The notes: a model not told the origin generated them from the sequence alone. 64,000 nt of DNA from an uncultured Lachnospiraceae bacterium (GCA_910587305.1 CAJUKV010000002.1:73500-137499), one strand, 5' to 3'; numbered from the stretch's first letter, positions 1-8,683 are shown. Numbers and translations: made by a program.

Positions 1-2
1 AT

Positions 3-644
3 GCAGATGGAAGTATTGATATTTTCAGTATAGGCCCGGATGGCAGAGTTAATGTTATGATGGACGGTGCGGTTACCGAGAATATATCCAATGTATCTGT
101 TCCGGCGGGGCAACGAATGAGGCTGGCCCTTGGAAATGGTTCTATTATTGTAAGAAATGTAACCGCCGAATCCGGCGAAGCGATTAAAAAACAGATTGAC
201 GATGCATATGCGGCAGGAGCATCATCGGTTGAATTGACGTCTCTTACAGGGGTAACGGCTTATCGGATTAACGAAGACGGAGAGATTGTGAATGTTGACG
301 GTGTGGAGGTATCCATTAAGGAACCGGAACTATCCATTTATTCTATTGATGGATTGGCGAAATTGTTTGAGGAAATGCTAAAGGAGCTTATGGCGGAGGA
401 TGCGCTCAGAGCAGCGGCGGAGGCTGAAGCTGCGGCAAATGCCAGAGCAAAGGCACGGGGGGATTATGAAGTTCCCGCTGAAAGGCCGGCTGATGCTTCT
501 GCCAATGTTGTTGATACCCCGGAAGCGATAGATACGCCAAGTTCAGGTTCTGCTTCGGGTGGAACCGGTTCAAGTTCGGCAAGTCCGAGTGGGACCGCTT
601 CAGGCTCGGCTACTCCAAGCACGACTGCTTCATCTACTCCATAA
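3..644 (+). CDS. C-terminal part of a secreted-looking protein, function unknown (5' end outside window)
   Basis: The reading frame is open from the first bases of the window, so the ATG at 57 is probably internal and the true start lies upstream; 213 residues are visible. The first 120 or so residues alternate short beta-like segments (IYSIDG, AYRINEDGEIV) typical of extracellular repeat domains. Then comes an Ala/Glu-rich, probably helical stretch, and the last 60 residues are a low-complexity Ser/Thr/Pro/Gly/Ala tail. I see no LPXTG sorting signal and no membrane anchor at the C-terminus. I do not recognise the family. A strong stem-loop terminator follows at 721. Confidence 0.6.
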   Translation, partial: ADGSIDIFSIGPDGRVNVMMDGAVTENISNVSVPAGQRMRLALGNGSIIVRNVTAESGEAIKKQIDDAYAAGASSVELTSLTGVTAYRINEDGEIVNVDGVEVSIKEPELSIYSIDGLAKLFEEMLKELMAEDALRAAAEAEAAANARAKARGDYEVPAERPADASANVVDTPEAIDTPSSGSASGGTGSSSASPSGTASGSATPSTTASSTP

Positions 645-720
645 GCAGCCTTTCAGGTTAAAAGATAAAAAGCATACTCATAGATACAAATTCATATTTC
701 CATACCAAGTGTGAACCATC

Positions 721-761
721 AGGAGCTTATATACTAAGCGATTAGTATGAAGCTCCTTTTT
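721..761 (+). terminator. Rho-independent terminator after the first CDS
   Basis: Arms AGGAGCTT and AAGCTCCT close a longer interrupted stem (ATACTAA / TTAGTAT) and are followed directly by a run of five T. Confidence 0.85.
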
Positions 762-837
762 GATGTAATAAGCCGATTTGCGGAGCGTGCCGGCGCTTGA
801 TGATAGATACCCATAGTAAGATTTTAAGCAAGTTTAA

Positions 838-886
838 GGCTGCCCGGCGCGGCAAGCAGGGAGAAAATCTTTCCTGCCCAATTAAA
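838..886 (+). repeat. Dispersed repeat R1, partial unit
   Basis: A GCCCGGCGCGGC block is followed by a stem-loop, GCAGGGAGA-AAA-TCTTTCCTGC. The same block plus stem-loop recurs at 3454-3710 (three tandem units), 6239, 9546 (degenerate), 56431 (degenerate) and 63783. It is non-coding; the short ORF that runs across it (797-1048) is not supported. Confidence 0.6.
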
Positions 887-913
887 AAATATCTGCCGGT
901 TTTTCGCTATCTG

Positions 914-942
914 TTGCATAATACCGCCCAAAAAACTATAAT
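914..942 (+). promoter_or_regulatory. Promoter of the UDP-sugar pyrophosphorylase gene
   Basis: TTGCAT at 914-919 and a consensus TATAAT at 937-942 are separated by 17 bp, about 30 bp before the gene's ATG. Confidence 0.7.
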
Positions 943-972
943 GGATATACTAAGATGGATGGAGGTTTTATT

Positions 973-2199
973 ATGGATTATGCACAGGCACTTGAAAAGC
1001 TCTCTGCGGCCGGGCAGGAACATGCAATGCAGTATTATGAGGAACTGACCGATGATCAGAAGGCGCTTTTACTTGCACAGATCGAGGCAACGGATTTTAC
1101 CGTATTATCATCCATGCAGGATGGAAAGCGGGAGAATGTAAGAGGAGATATTAAACCCCTTGCAGCCATGCAATTGCCACAGATTAAAGAAAGGGAAACG
1201 GAATTTAAATCATTAGGACTTGACGCGATAAAGAAGGGGAAGGTTGGAGCGGTACTCCTTGCAGGAGGTATGGGAACCCGTTTAGGATCCGATGAACCTA
1301 AGGGAGTATATAACATTGGGCTCACAAAGGAGGTTTTTATTTTTCAACGTCTGATTGAAAATTTGATAGACGTGGTGAAGGAAGCCGGCGCATGGATCCC
1401 CCTTTATATCATGACCAGCGATAAGAACCATGAGGCCACTGTGGGTTTCTTAAAAGAGCATGATTATTTTGGATACGACAATGCTTTTGTCACGTTCTTT
1501 ATGCAGGAGATGGCCCCTGCCTGCAATCCTCAGGGCAAGGTTTACATGGAAGAAAAGTTTAAGATTTCTACCTCTCCTAATGGAAACGGAGGCTGGTATT
1601 CTTCCATGTATAAGTGGGGCGTGGCGAAAAAGGCCATGGAGGACGGTGTGGAATGGCTCAATGTGTTTGCCGTGGACAATGTTCTGCAAAGGATAGCGGA
1701 CCCTTGTTTTGTGGGAGCCGTGCTTTCAGGAAACTATGCATCGGGAGCCAAGGTGGTGCGCAAATGTGCGCCGGATGAAAAGATTGGCGTTATCTGTTTA
1801 GAGGATGGAAGGCCCTCTATTGTGGAATACTATGAGCTCACAGACGAACTAATGAACGCAAAGGATGAAAAGGGAGATCCGGCCTATTACTTTGGCGTGA
1901 TTTTAAATTATCTGTTTCGGGTGGAAGACCTGGAAAAAATTCGTGAAAGAAAGCTCCCTCTCCATATCGTGGAAAAGAAGATTCCTTACCTGAACGAAAA
2001 GGGGGAGAAAGTGAAACCGGATGCCCCTAACGGCTATAAATTTGAACAGCTTGTACTCGACATGATTCACGAGTTAGACGGCTGTCTGCCCTTTGAGGTG
2101 GTACGGGAAAAAGAATTTGCGCCGATTAAGAACGCGACAGGCATCGATTCCGTAGAGAGCGCGCGGGAGCTTTGTAAAAAGAATGGTATTGCGTTGTAA
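973..2199 (+). CDS. UDPGP-family UTP--sugar-1-phosphate uridylyltransferase
   Basis: This is a 408-residue protein of the UDPGP (UDP-sugar/UDP-HexNAc pyrophosphorylase) family, which makes UDP-sugars from UTP and a sugar 1-phosphate in the cytoplasm. The signature LLAGGMGTRLGSDEPKG around residues 95-111 is the nucleotide-binding loop. A substrate-side Asn/Gly-rich loop (SPNGNGGWYSS) and the metal-binding VDN motif of VFAVDN follow. The start at 973 is preceded by GGAGG seven bases upstream; an in-frame ATG at 955 has no binding site. galE follows, so galactose or hexosamine interconversion is the likely context. Whether it acts on glucose-1-P, galactose-1-P or GlcNAc-1-P cannot be read from the sequence. 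Confidence 0.85.
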   Translation: MDYAQALEKLSAAGQEHAMQYYEELTDDQKALLLAQIEATDFTVLSSMQDGKRENVRGDIKPLAAMQLPQIKERETEFKSLGLDAIKKGKVGAVLLAGGMGTRLGSDEPKGVYNIGLTKEVFIFQRLIENLIDVVKEAGAWIPLYIMTSDKNHEATVGFLKEHDYFGYDNAFVTFFMQEMAPACNPQGKVYMEEKFKISTSPNGNGGWYSSMYKWGVAKKAMEDGVEWLNVFAVDNVLQRIADPCFVGAVLSGNYASGAKVVRKCAPDEKIGVICLEDGRPSIVEYYELTDELMNAKDEKGDPAYYFGVILNYLFRVEDLEKIRERKLPLHIVEKKIPYLNEKGEKVKPDAPNGYKFEQLVLDMIHELDGCLPFEVVREKEFAPIKNATGIDSVESARELCKKNGIAL

Positions 2200-2250
2200 A
2201 GTATAGAGTAACGACATAACATTTTGACAGGTTTGAGCAACATTATTGTC

Positions 2251-2280
2251 TTGCGAAATACAGGGAATAATGGGTACAAT
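2251..2280 (+). promoter_or_regulatory. Possible promoter of galE
   Basis: TTGCGA (2251-2256) and TACAAT (2275-2280) are 18 bp apart. A second TTGACA at 2224 has only a poorly spaced partner. galE may also be co-transcribed with the gene before it, since no terminator is visible between them. Confidence 0.4.
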
Positions 2281-2342
2281 AAGCATAAAGCAATGAAGCA
2301 CAAGACATGAAACATATGTAAAGTGAAAAAGGAGGTAACAAA

Positions 2343-3359
2343 ATGGCAATTCTGGTTACAGGGGGAGCAGGATACATTGGCAGTCACACGGTGGTAGAGC
2401 TGCAAAATGCAGGCTATGATGTGGTGGTGGTAGATAACTTAAGCAATTCCAGTGAAAAGAGCTTACAGAGGGTAGAAAAAATTACAGGAAAACCGGTTAC
2501 CTTTTACAAAGCGGATATCCTTGACAGGGAGGCTTTGAACGCGATTTTTGATAAAGAAAAAATTGATTCCTGTATTCATTTCGCAGGGCTTAAAGCGGTA
2601 GGCGAATCGGTGGCGAAGCCTTGGGAATACTACGAGAACAATATCTCCGGTACGTTGACGTTAGTGGATGTGATGAGGAAGCATGGAGTTAAAAATATTA
2701 TTTTCTCATCCTCGGCGACCGTTTACGGGGATCCGGCCATGATTCCCATTACGGAGGAATGTCCTAAAGGGCAGTGTACCAATCCTTACGGCTGGACGAA
2801 ATCTATGTTAGAGCAAATCCTCACCGACATGCAGAAGGCTGACCCGGAATGGAATGTAATTCTGCTCCGTTACTTTAATCCTATCGGAGCCCACAAGAGC
2901 GGCACGATTGGGGAGAATCCCAACGGCATTCCCAATAACCTGATGCCTTATATTACGCAGGTAGCGGTAGGAAAGCTGAAAGAGCTGGGCGTGTTTGGAA
3001 ACGATTACAATACGCCGGACGGAACAGGCGTCAGGGATTACATTCATGTGGTTGACCTGGCGGTAGGACATGTGAAGGCGCTTAAGAAAATCGAGGAAAA
3101 AGCGGGCTTATGCATTTACAACCTTGGAACCGGAGTGGGCTACAGCGTTTTGGATATTGTAAAGAATTTTGAGGAAGCCACAGGGGTTAAGATTCCTTAT
3201 GTGATTAAGGACAGACGTCCCGGCGATATTGCGGAGTGCTATTCGGATGCCTCTAAGGCGAAAGAGGAGCTTGGCTGGGTGGCGGAAAACGGCATTAAGG
3301 AAATGTGCGCGGATTCCTGGAGATGGCAGAGCAACAACCCGAATGGGTATGAGGATTGA
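2343..3359 (+). CDS. galE: UDP-glucose 4-epimerase
   Basis: 338 residues, the usual GalE length. It interconverts UDP-glucose and UDP-galactose using bound NAD+ (Leloir pathway, cytoplasm). The N-terminal Rossmann motif TGGAGYIGSH is at residues 6-15. The catalytic region shows SSSATVYG (Ser/Thr) followed by the YGWTK Tyr-x-x-x-Lys motif near residues 149-153. RYFNPIGAH and RDYIHVVDLA are further GalE signatures. A near-perfect AAGGAGG binding site lies seven bases before the ATG. It follows the UDP-sugar pyrophosphorylase by 143 bp, and a terminator comes directly after it. Confidence 0.96.
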   Translation: MAILVTGGAGYIGSHTVVELQNAGYDVVVVDNLSNSSEKSLQRVEKITGKPVTFYKADILDREALNAIFDKEKIDSCIHFAGLKAVGESVAKPWEYYENNISGTLTLVDVMRKHGVKNIIFSSSATVYGDPAMIPITEECPKGQCTNPYGWTKSMLEQILTDMQKADPEWNVILLRYFNPIGAHKSGTIGENPNGIPNNLMPYITQVAVGKLKELGVFGNDYNTPDGTGVRDYIHVVDLAVGHVKALKKIEEKAGLCIYNLGTGVGYSVLDIVKNFEEATGVKIPYVIKDRRPGDIAECYSDASKAKEELGWVAENGIKEMCADSWRWQSNNPNGYED

Positions 3360-3412
3360 TAAGCAGGGCCGTAGGATTTGATAAGTTATCTTGATGTGAT
3401 ATAAAAAAAGAG

Positions 3413-3453
3413 AGGCATCGATTCATAGTATGGAACTGAATCGGTGCCTTTTT
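3413..3453 (+). terminator. Rho-independent terminator after galE
   Basis: Arms AGGCATCGATTC and GAATCGGTGCCT (one G-T pair) around a short loop, followed by TTTTT. Confidence 0.85.
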
Positions 3454-3710
3454 ATGCACAGTCCCGTGAGAGAAAGTATGCCGCTAAAGTGACGCATGGG
3501 CCGCGCGGCGAGTAGGGGGAAATCGTCGCTACTCGATTGCACACGGGCGTCCAAAGGAAATATGTCAGCAAGCTGACGAGAGCCCGGCGCGCGATTAGGG
3601 AGAAAAATTGTCCCTACTTGATTACGCGCAGAACTCAAAGGAAGATTGTCAACAGAAGCCGACGGGAGCCCGGCGCACGAGTAGGGAAAATCTTCCCTGC
3701 TTGATTGCAT
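3454..3710 (+). repeat. Three tandem units of dispersed repeat R1
   Basis: Three diverged units of about 85 bp (roughly 3454-3540, 3541-3623 and 3624-3710) each read: ACAG/CACGGGCG-like start, GGAAA..ATGTC, GCCCGGCGCG block, then a stem-loop such as GTAGGGAAaatcTTCCCTGC followed by TTGATT. The array runs exactly up to the stop codon of the convergent permease gene. The open frame crossing it on the minus strand is a by-product of the repeat. Confidence 0.7.
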
Positions 3711-4441
3711 CAGGCATTCACATCCTGTTTTTTTAATACAAGGATAGCGGTCAGGCAAATAAAAATCAGGTAAAATATACTGCTGATCAAAAAGGCTGCG
3801 ACGCTTCCCGCCAACACATTTTCAGCTTTATTGGCATTCATCCCAAGCATCATCAAAGAATAGGGGTAATAAGCCCCAAAGGGGGAATTGGAAGCCATAA
3901 GTCCTGTGATACTGCCGACAATGGCAATGACAATGGGCACGGCAAAGCTTCTGATGACCATGGAAAAGGCCAGCTGCAGGGCGGCGATGACCATGCCTCC
4001 CAGAACGCCTCTTATGGTATAGAAAAAGGTCTGCACAGGCGGAAGGCCGGGTAAGTGTACCAGCTTGCCGCTTAAAATGTAAAGCACATAAATCCACAAC
4101 TGAACGGTCACGGTAATCTTCATAATCGATATAAGCTTTCCCAGAAAGATATCCCGAAGGGGAACCGGCGCGGTCAAAAGCAGATGCCGGTTTTTATTTT
4201 GGTTTTCCATCCGCCATAAGTAGCTGCAGCACACGGCAATCATTGGGGCAAAGAAAAAATTAGAATAAAATAAGGTCTCCTGGGTCCAGAGGGAGGACCA
4301 TTCGGATTGCAGGATTGACAGATTGTTCAGGTAGTTTTTGGTTCCCATGATCGCCGGGATGATGGGTAACAGCAGAAAGGCTATCCAGATATTGGAACGC
4401 TTCATTTTTAAGCGTTCGCTTTTGATACAGGCAAAAAGCAT
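3710..4441 (-). CDS. ABC-2 type permease, lantibiotic-immunity LanG-like
   Basis: A 243-residue integral membrane protein with about six hydrophobic segments. It starts with a cytoplasmic motif (ACIKSERLKMKRSN) typical of the MutG/SpaG/NukG immunity permeases. It pairs with the neighbouring permease (4445-5203) and ATPase to form a LanFEG-type exporter that expels antimicrobial peptides from the membrane. Only 3 bp separate it from the upstream permease, so the two are translationally coupled. The assignment to the family rests on size, topology and gene order; the substrate is unknown. Confidence 0.75.
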   Translation of the reverse strand: MLFACIKSERLKMKRSNIWIAFLLLPIIPAIMGTKNYLNNLSILQSEWSSLWTQETLFYSNFFFAPMIAVCCSYLWRMENQNKNRHLLLTAPVPLRDIFLGKLISIMKITVTVQLWIYVLYILSGKLVHLPGLPPVQTFFYTIRGVLGGMVIAALQLAFSMVIRSFAVPIVIAIVGSITGLMASNSPFGAYYPYSLMMLGMNANKAENVLAGSVAAFLISSIFYLIFICLTAILVLKKQDVNA

Positions 4442-4444
4442 GAC

Positions 4445-5203
4445 TCAAACCTCCTTTTTCATAAAAATGGTTTTGCCCAGAAAATAAAGTAAAATTCCAA
4501 AAAGCAGAAATCCCAGGAACGCCCCCGTTGGAAAGGGAATCTCAAAATAAGTAGTCTCACGGGTAGACGATTCATAATACATATTGATGGGACATCCTAT
4601 CATATAATAACACCAGGGCAGCAGGCGGAAAAAGAATGCCTGGCTGGGAAAGAAAGCGGAAAAGATCCCGATAAAGGTTCCGCCCACGCCTAAAAACAGC
4701 GGAAACAACTGGTTTCCCGAAACAAGCGATAAGGACTGCTGCAAAATATAGAGTACCAGACTTACGATAAAGGTCGTAAAAAAGAAGATACAAATATGGG
4801 GCGCAGGCAAGGGCTGGCTTGCTTTAAGAGAATGGCCAAGCAAAGGAACAAGCGCCGTCTCGGCCAGAGAAAAGGCAAGCAGATACAGACTGTTTACAAA
4901 CAGTTTGATGTGATAAATGCTATGCCTCGGCTGCATGGTGCATAGAAGCTTAAAGGTATTCCCCTTAAGCTCAATATCGCAGAGCCTGCTTGCGGCGCAG
5001 GCAAGGGCAATGGGCAGGAAAATGCTGTTCATGAGCGAAAGGCTCAGAAGCAGGTAAAAGTATTCCTGACCGGCAATGCCATAGGAATCCATATCGACCA
5101 CACACCAGCCAAGCCAAAGGAAAATCACTGTGAATGTAGCCGCGTAAACAAGCCATATGTAACGGTGCCTGATTTTTTTTAATTCCGTAAAAAATAAGCG
5201 CAT
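4445..5203 (-). CDS. ABC-2 type permease, lantibiotic-immunity LanE-like
   Basis: A 252-residue membrane protein with about six transmembrane segments. Its N-terminus (MRLFFTELKKIRHRYIW) is of the kind seen in MutE/SpaE and BcrB-type permeases. The start codon overlaps the stop codon of the ATPase gene (both touch 5203), indicating one operon ordered ATPase, permease, permease on the minus strand. It is expected to be a half-channel of the exporter with the adjacent LanG-like protein. Confidence 0.75.
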   Translation of the reverse strand: MRLFFTELKKIRHRYIWLVYAATFTVIFLWLGWCVVDMDSYGIAGQEYFYLLLSLSLMNSIFLPIALACAASRLCDIELKGNTFKLLCTMQPRHSIYHIKLFVNSLYLLAFSLAETALVPLLGHSLKASQPLPAPHICIFFFTTFIVSLVLYILQQSLSLVSGNQLFPLFLGVGGTFIGIFSAFFPSQAFFFRLLPWCYYMIGCPINMYYESSTRETTYFEIPFPTGAFLGFLLFGILLYFLGKTIFMKKEV

Positions 5204-6162
5204 TATAAACTCACCTGCTTTCCTGTTAAACTGAGGAAGATTTCTTCCAGAGATTTTTGATATTCTTCAATTCTCAAAACGTCAATCCCTTCCCGTACCA
5301 GTGCGGAAATTAAGAAGGCGGTTTTTTCGTCGGAGATTTCCGGGAACAAAAGGAAATCTTTGTCAAGGGTACAGTCAATTTTATTTTCATTTAACACACA
5401 TAAAGCGCGGTTATTGTTGCCGGTGCGCAGCCGCAGCTGTTTTTTGCTGTGCTCGTGAAGATGAAGAAGGCTATCCTGAAAAATAAACTGTCCCTTGTTG
5501 ATAATGCCCACATAGTCGGCCATCTGATCGATTTCGCTTAAAAGATGGCTTGATACCATGATGGTCATATGATAATTTTCAGGCAGGGAGCGGATAAGCT
5601 CGCGCATTTCCTGAATACCGGCGGGGTCTAAACCGTTGGTGGGCTCGTCTAACAAAAGCAGCTTTGGATGCCCTAACAGAGCGCCGGCAAGGCCAAGACG
5701 CTGCTTCATGCCAAGGGAGTAATGCCCTGCTTTTTTGTCCTGCTGGCTTTCCATGCGGACGATAGAGAGAACCTCCCCAATCTCTTTCGTAGGGACATTT
5801 TTCAGAGTGCAGATGATTTCCAGATTCTGCCTTCCGGTCAGATGCCCATAGTAAGAAGGGGATTCAATGAGGGACCCGGTCTGCTTTAAGATGGCAAGAC
5901 GTTTTTTTTCATTGAAAGGCGTTTTGCCCTGAGAGACAAAAGGAGTCCCCAAAATAGAAATCTCTCCGTTTGTAGGTTTGATCAGACCGAGAAGCATTTT
6001 CATGGTCGTGCTCTTTCCGGCGCCGTTGGGGCCTAAAAACCCGTAGACGCATCCTTCGGGGACGGCAAGGTTGACTTTCTTTACCACATCCCTGGCTTTT
6101 CCGGATTGCTTATAGGTTTTCGTGAGGTCTTTTGTTTGAATAACAAAATTTTTTCTGTTCAT
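5203..6162 (-). CDS. ABC transporter ATP-binding protein, LanF/BcrA-like
   Basis: About 319 residues. Walker A is GPNGAGKST, the ABC signature is YSLGMKQRLGLAGAL and Walker B is LLLLDEPTNGLDP, followed by a Q-loop (KQTGSLIE) and the switch histidine in VSSHLL. The C-terminal 90 residues form the accessory region common to BcrA/SpaF/MutF exporters. It powers the two downstream permeases. Start choice is unsure: a GAAAGG site is 1 base before an ATG at 6174 and 13 bases before the ATG at 6162; I take the latter. The same odd arrangement occurs at 15808-15820 and at 51087-51099. Confidence 0.88.
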   Translation of the reverse strand: MNRKNFVIQTKDLTKTYKQSGKARDVVKKVNLAVPEGCVYGFLGPNGAGKSTTMKMLLGLIKPTNGEISILGTPFVSQGKTPFNEKKRLAILKQTGSLIESPSYYGHLTGRQNLEIICTLKNVPTKEIGEVLSIVRMESQQDKKAGHYSLGMKQRLGLAGALLGHPKLLLLDEPTNGLDPAGIQEMRELIRSLPENYHMTIMVSSHLLSEIDQMADYVGIINKGQFIFQDSLLHLHEHSKKQLRLRTGNNNRALCVLNENKIDCTLDKDFLLFPEISDEKTAFLISALVREGIDVLRIEEYQKSLEEIFLSLTGKQVSL

Positions 6163-6238
6163 AAATGTAACCATACCTTTCTAAAATCTTTAAAATTTTG
6201 CGGCAGTTTGGCTTTTGGCCGAACTGTTATAAACTTTT

Positions 6239-6327
6239 ATGTGCAGACCCGTGCAGAGGTAGAATGTCGCTAAAGCGTCGCAGAGGCCACACAGCGGACA
6301 GGGAGAGAACTCTTTCCTGCTCGATTA
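6239..6327 (+). repeat. Dispersed repeat R1, single unit
   Basis: It begins GTGCAGACCCGTGC, contains ATGTCGCTAAAGCG (compare ATGCCGCTAAAGTG at 3478), and ends in CAGGGAGAGAACTCTTTCCTG followed by CTCGATTAAG. It lies in the divergent region between the LanF-like ATPase and the response regulator. Confidence 0.6.
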
Positions 6328-6367
6328 AGTTTAAGGATAGAACGGCCGCCTTACATGAAAATGAAAG

Positions 6368-6386
6368 TTACCTTACAATTACCTTA
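6368..6386. promoter_or_regulatory. Direct-repeat operator, probably for the OmpR-type regulator
   Basis: TTACCTTA occurs at 6368-6375 and again at 6379-6386, exactly 11 bp apart. This is the geometry bound by OmpR/PhoB-type response regulators on one DNA face. It sits between the divergent exporter and regulator genes. A TATAAT is found nearby at 6438-6443. Confidence 0.55.
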
Positions 6387-6530
6387 ATTTTTCAGGCGGT
6401 ATGGTTACAGCAAAATGAGTTTGTATTAAAATAAATCTATAATGGTATGTCGTCCGGTGCAAAATATGCGGATGGCGCGAGACAGGCTATTAAAAGATAA
6501 GAACAGGTCAGAGAAAGGGGAAGGCGGTCT

Positions 6531-7205
6531 ATGAAGCATATTTTTGAGCGCAGGGAACCGGATATGTTCATTTTGGATATCAATCTTCCGGATGGGGATG
6601 GATTTTCTCTTATGCAAAAAATCAGGGCGGCGTCCGCCGTGCCGGTTTTATTTTTGTCGGCAAGGGATGAGGACAGCGACCGGCTGTTGGGATTAGGACT
6701 TGGGGCTGACGACTATATGGTTAAGCCATTTCTGCCAAAGGAGCTTACCTTACGCATCAGCGCCATCCTGAAAAGAACCTATCTTTTTGGAAACAGGGAA
6801 AGCAGTAAAGAACAGCGGCTTGATTTAGGAGCGTGCAGCGTGGACTTTAAAAGCGGGATCGCCAGATGGGATCAGGAAAGCGATAAGGATAGCCATAAGC
6901 AGGGCCGCAGGCAAAATGCTGGGCATAGCCATAAGGAAGGCGGGGAAGGAAGCAAGGAGGAATGCAGGGAGATTCCCCTGACGGCAAAGGAGCTGTTAAT
7001 TTTACGCAAGCTGTCGGAGAACAGGGGAAACATTGTGACCTTTGATCAGCTCTGCCAGGCGGTGTGGAAGGACAATTATTTTGGCTATGAAAATACGATT
7101 ATGGTGCATATCAGACGGCTGAGGGAAAAAATAGAGGAGAATCCGTCCCGTCCCAAGTATCTTTTGACGGTGCGAGGGCTGGGTTATAAATTGATAAAAG
7201 GTTAA
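6531..7205 (+). CDS. OmpR-type response regulator, N-terminally truncated receiver
   Basis: 224 residues. The receiver keeps the phospho-acceptor Asp in FILDINLPDGDG, the Ser in FLSARDE and the Lys in VKPF. The first 35-40 residues, which carry beta-1 and the metal-binding acidic pair, are absent, and the frame is closed by TAA 33 bp upstream. The C-terminal winged helix (PLTAKELLILRKL, then TIMVHIRRLREKI) is complete, but about 30 charged residues rich in His/Lys/Gly/Gln/Glu are inserted before it. The position, just before a sensor kinase and divergent from a LanFEG-like exporter, fits a peptide-sensing system. It may be phosphorylation-impaired or a decaying gene. Confidence 0.75.
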   Translation: MKHIFERREPDMFILDINLPDGDGFSLMQKIRAASAVPVLFLSARDEDSDRLLGLGLGADDYMVKPFLPKELTLRISAILKRTYLFGNRESSKEQRLDLGACSVDFKSGIARWDQESDKDSHKQGRRQNAGHSHKEGGEGSKEECREIPLTAKELLILRKLSENRGNIVTFDQLCQAVWKDNYFGYENTIMVHIRRLREKIEENPSRPKYLLTVRGLGYKLIKG

Positions 7206-7208
7206 AAG

Positions 7209-7290
7209 GTATAAGTTTGGAAGTAAACTTCCAAACTCTTTATCGGTGGCAGTACTGCAAGCGCAGTTTGCGGTATGCGGGGGTATAAAT
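7209..7290 (+). repeat. R3 leader repeat, copy 1
   Basis: Hairpin A (arms GTTTGGAAGT / ACTTCCAAAC, AA loop, 7215-7236) is followed by a constant spacer (TCTTTATCGGTGGCAG), hairpin B (CTGCAAGC / GTTTGCGG region) and GCGGGGGTATAAAT, which abuts the ATG of the kinase gene. The GGGGG serves as the only visible ribosome binding site. Other copies are at 11743, 12097 and 20757. Confidence 0.85.
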
Positions 7291-8670
7291 ATGAAAAGCC
7301 TGTTAAAAATTTATGGAAGATACATTGGTTCCACATGGATCATTTTATTGTTGCTGGTTATCGTAAATTTCAGCGTTATGCTCTGGATAACCTTTGACCG
7401 GGTGATAAACTATGAGCCCGGATTTCCAAAAGATTTTCGAAATATGGCGGAGCTTTTAGTGGAAGAAAGTCCGGAAAGGGAATTGTATCTTACGCGTCAG
7501 GGAGAAGATTTTTTGAAGGAAAAGCAGTATGCGTTTGTTATGCTTTTAAATGATTTTGGGGATGTGATTTTTGAATGGAATCTGCCGGAATATTTCAAAA
7601 AGCATTATACGGCGGGCGAAATTTCCGGCTTTACCAGGTGGTACTTAAACGATTATCCTGTAAAGGTGTGGCAGACGAAGGAAGGACTTTTGGTAGCGGG
7701 AGGAAAAAAGAACAGCCTGTGGAAATTTACATTGGAATTGCCAATGGGATTTATGAACCATATAGGACAATATTTTCATGTTATTGTGGGAGCCAATCTT
7801 TTGATTATCTTATGTGTGGTAGGTTTTTCAGGATACCGATATTACAAATCCCTCTGCCCTTTGTCGGAGGGGATTGAAGCGCTGTCCCAAAACAGACAGA
7901 TTCATCTTGCGGAAAAAGGAGTGGCCGGGGAGCTGGCGGTTCGTCTTAACCGGACCTCGGATATTTTAAAAGAACAAAGACAGACAATTCAAAAACGGGA
8001 TATGGCAAGGACGGAATGGATTGCCGGCGTTTCCCACGATATACGTACGCCTCTCTCCGTTATCATGGGATATGCGGACGAGCTTATGGAAAATGAAAAG
8101 ATTGGCAGGGAGGGACGCGCCAGAGCGGCTGCCATAAGAAGCCAAAGCCTGAAAATCCGGCAGCTGATAGAGGATTTAAATCTTGCCTCTAAGCTGGAAT
8201 ACAACATGCAGCCTCTTAGGATTACCTGCTTTTATCCGGCGGCGGTGCTGCGCTCGTTAGCGGCGGAGTTTATTAACGAAGGATTGGAAGAGAAATTTGA
8301 AGTATTCCCCGACATAGAGCCTGAACTGGAAAAGGTTACCTTAAAAGGAGATGAAGAACTGCTCAAAAGAGCAGTGAGAAATTTATTAAGCAACAGTGCC
8401 CGGCATAATCCGGATGGATGCAGGATATGGATAAGGGGAGGGATAGAGGCGGACAGATGTATGATTGAGGTTTCGGATGACGGGCGTGGAATACCGGAAG
8501 CGGTCGTGCAGGGTCTTTTTGAGGAAGATGGGGATATGTGGAATGAAAAGAAACCTCATATTATGGGCCTGAGAATTGTAAAACAGATTGTGAAGGCACA
8601 TAAAGGAGATTTCCGGATTGTGATGGAAGGACATAGCGTAAGGCTGACCTTCCCGGTTGTTCCAATATAG
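7291..8670 (+). CDS. Membrane sensor histidine kinase
   Basis: 459 residues. Two transmembrane helices (about residues 12-35 and 165-185) flank an extracellular region of roughly 130 residues. The HisKA dimerisation motif is GVSHDIRTPLS. The catalytic domain shows the N box NLLSNSARHN, the G1 box DDGRGIP and a G2-like HIMGLRIV. It would phosphorylate the regulator encoded 85 bp upstream. I choose the ATG at 7291 because the signal-anchor begins there; the in-frame extension to 7246 lies inside repeat R3. A role in sensing cell-envelope-active peptides is inferred from the divergent LanFEG-like genes. Confidence 0.88.
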   Translation: MKSLLKIYGRYIGSTWIILLLLVIVNFSVMLWITFDRVINYEPGFPKDFRNMAELLVEESPERELYLTRQGEDFLKEKQYAFVMLLNDFGDVIFEWNLPEYFKKHYTAGEISGFTRWYLNDYPVKVWQTKEGLLVAGGKKNSLWKFTLELPMGFMNHIGQYFHVIVGANLLIILCVVGFSGYRYYKSLCPLSEGIEALSQNRQIHLAEKGVAGELAVRLNRTSDILKEQRQTIQKRDMARTEWIAGVSHDIRTPLSVIMGYADELMENEKIGREGRARAAAIRSQSLKIRQLIEDLNLASKLEYNMQPLRITCFYPAAVLRSLAAEFINEGLEEKFEVFPDIEPELEKVTLKGDEELLKRAVRNLLSNSARHNPDGCRIWIRGGIEADRCMIEVSDDGRGIPEAVVQGLFEEDGDMWNEKKPHIMGLRIVKQIVKAHKGDFRIVMEGHSVRLTFPVVPI

Positions 8671-8683
8671 TAAAAGTCTTAAC

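Noticed and set aside
797..1048. 83-codon ORF before the UDP-sugar pyrophosphorylase
   Set aside because: It runs through repeat R1 and the promoter, has no binding site and overlaps the real gene in another frame.
3454..3710. CRISPR array in the tandem R1 region
   Set aside because: Three diverged 85-bp units without constant repeats and unique spacers; no cas genes anywhere in the window.
3423..3758. 111-codon minus-strand ORF
   Set aside because: It is made by the tandem R1 units and overlaps the permease gene's end; no binding site.
7246..7290. N-terminal extension of the kinase (and of genes at 11742 and 20857) through repeat R3
   Set aside because: The extension is the repeat itself; signal peptides or anchors begin at the inner ATG, which sits at fixed distance from GGGGG.
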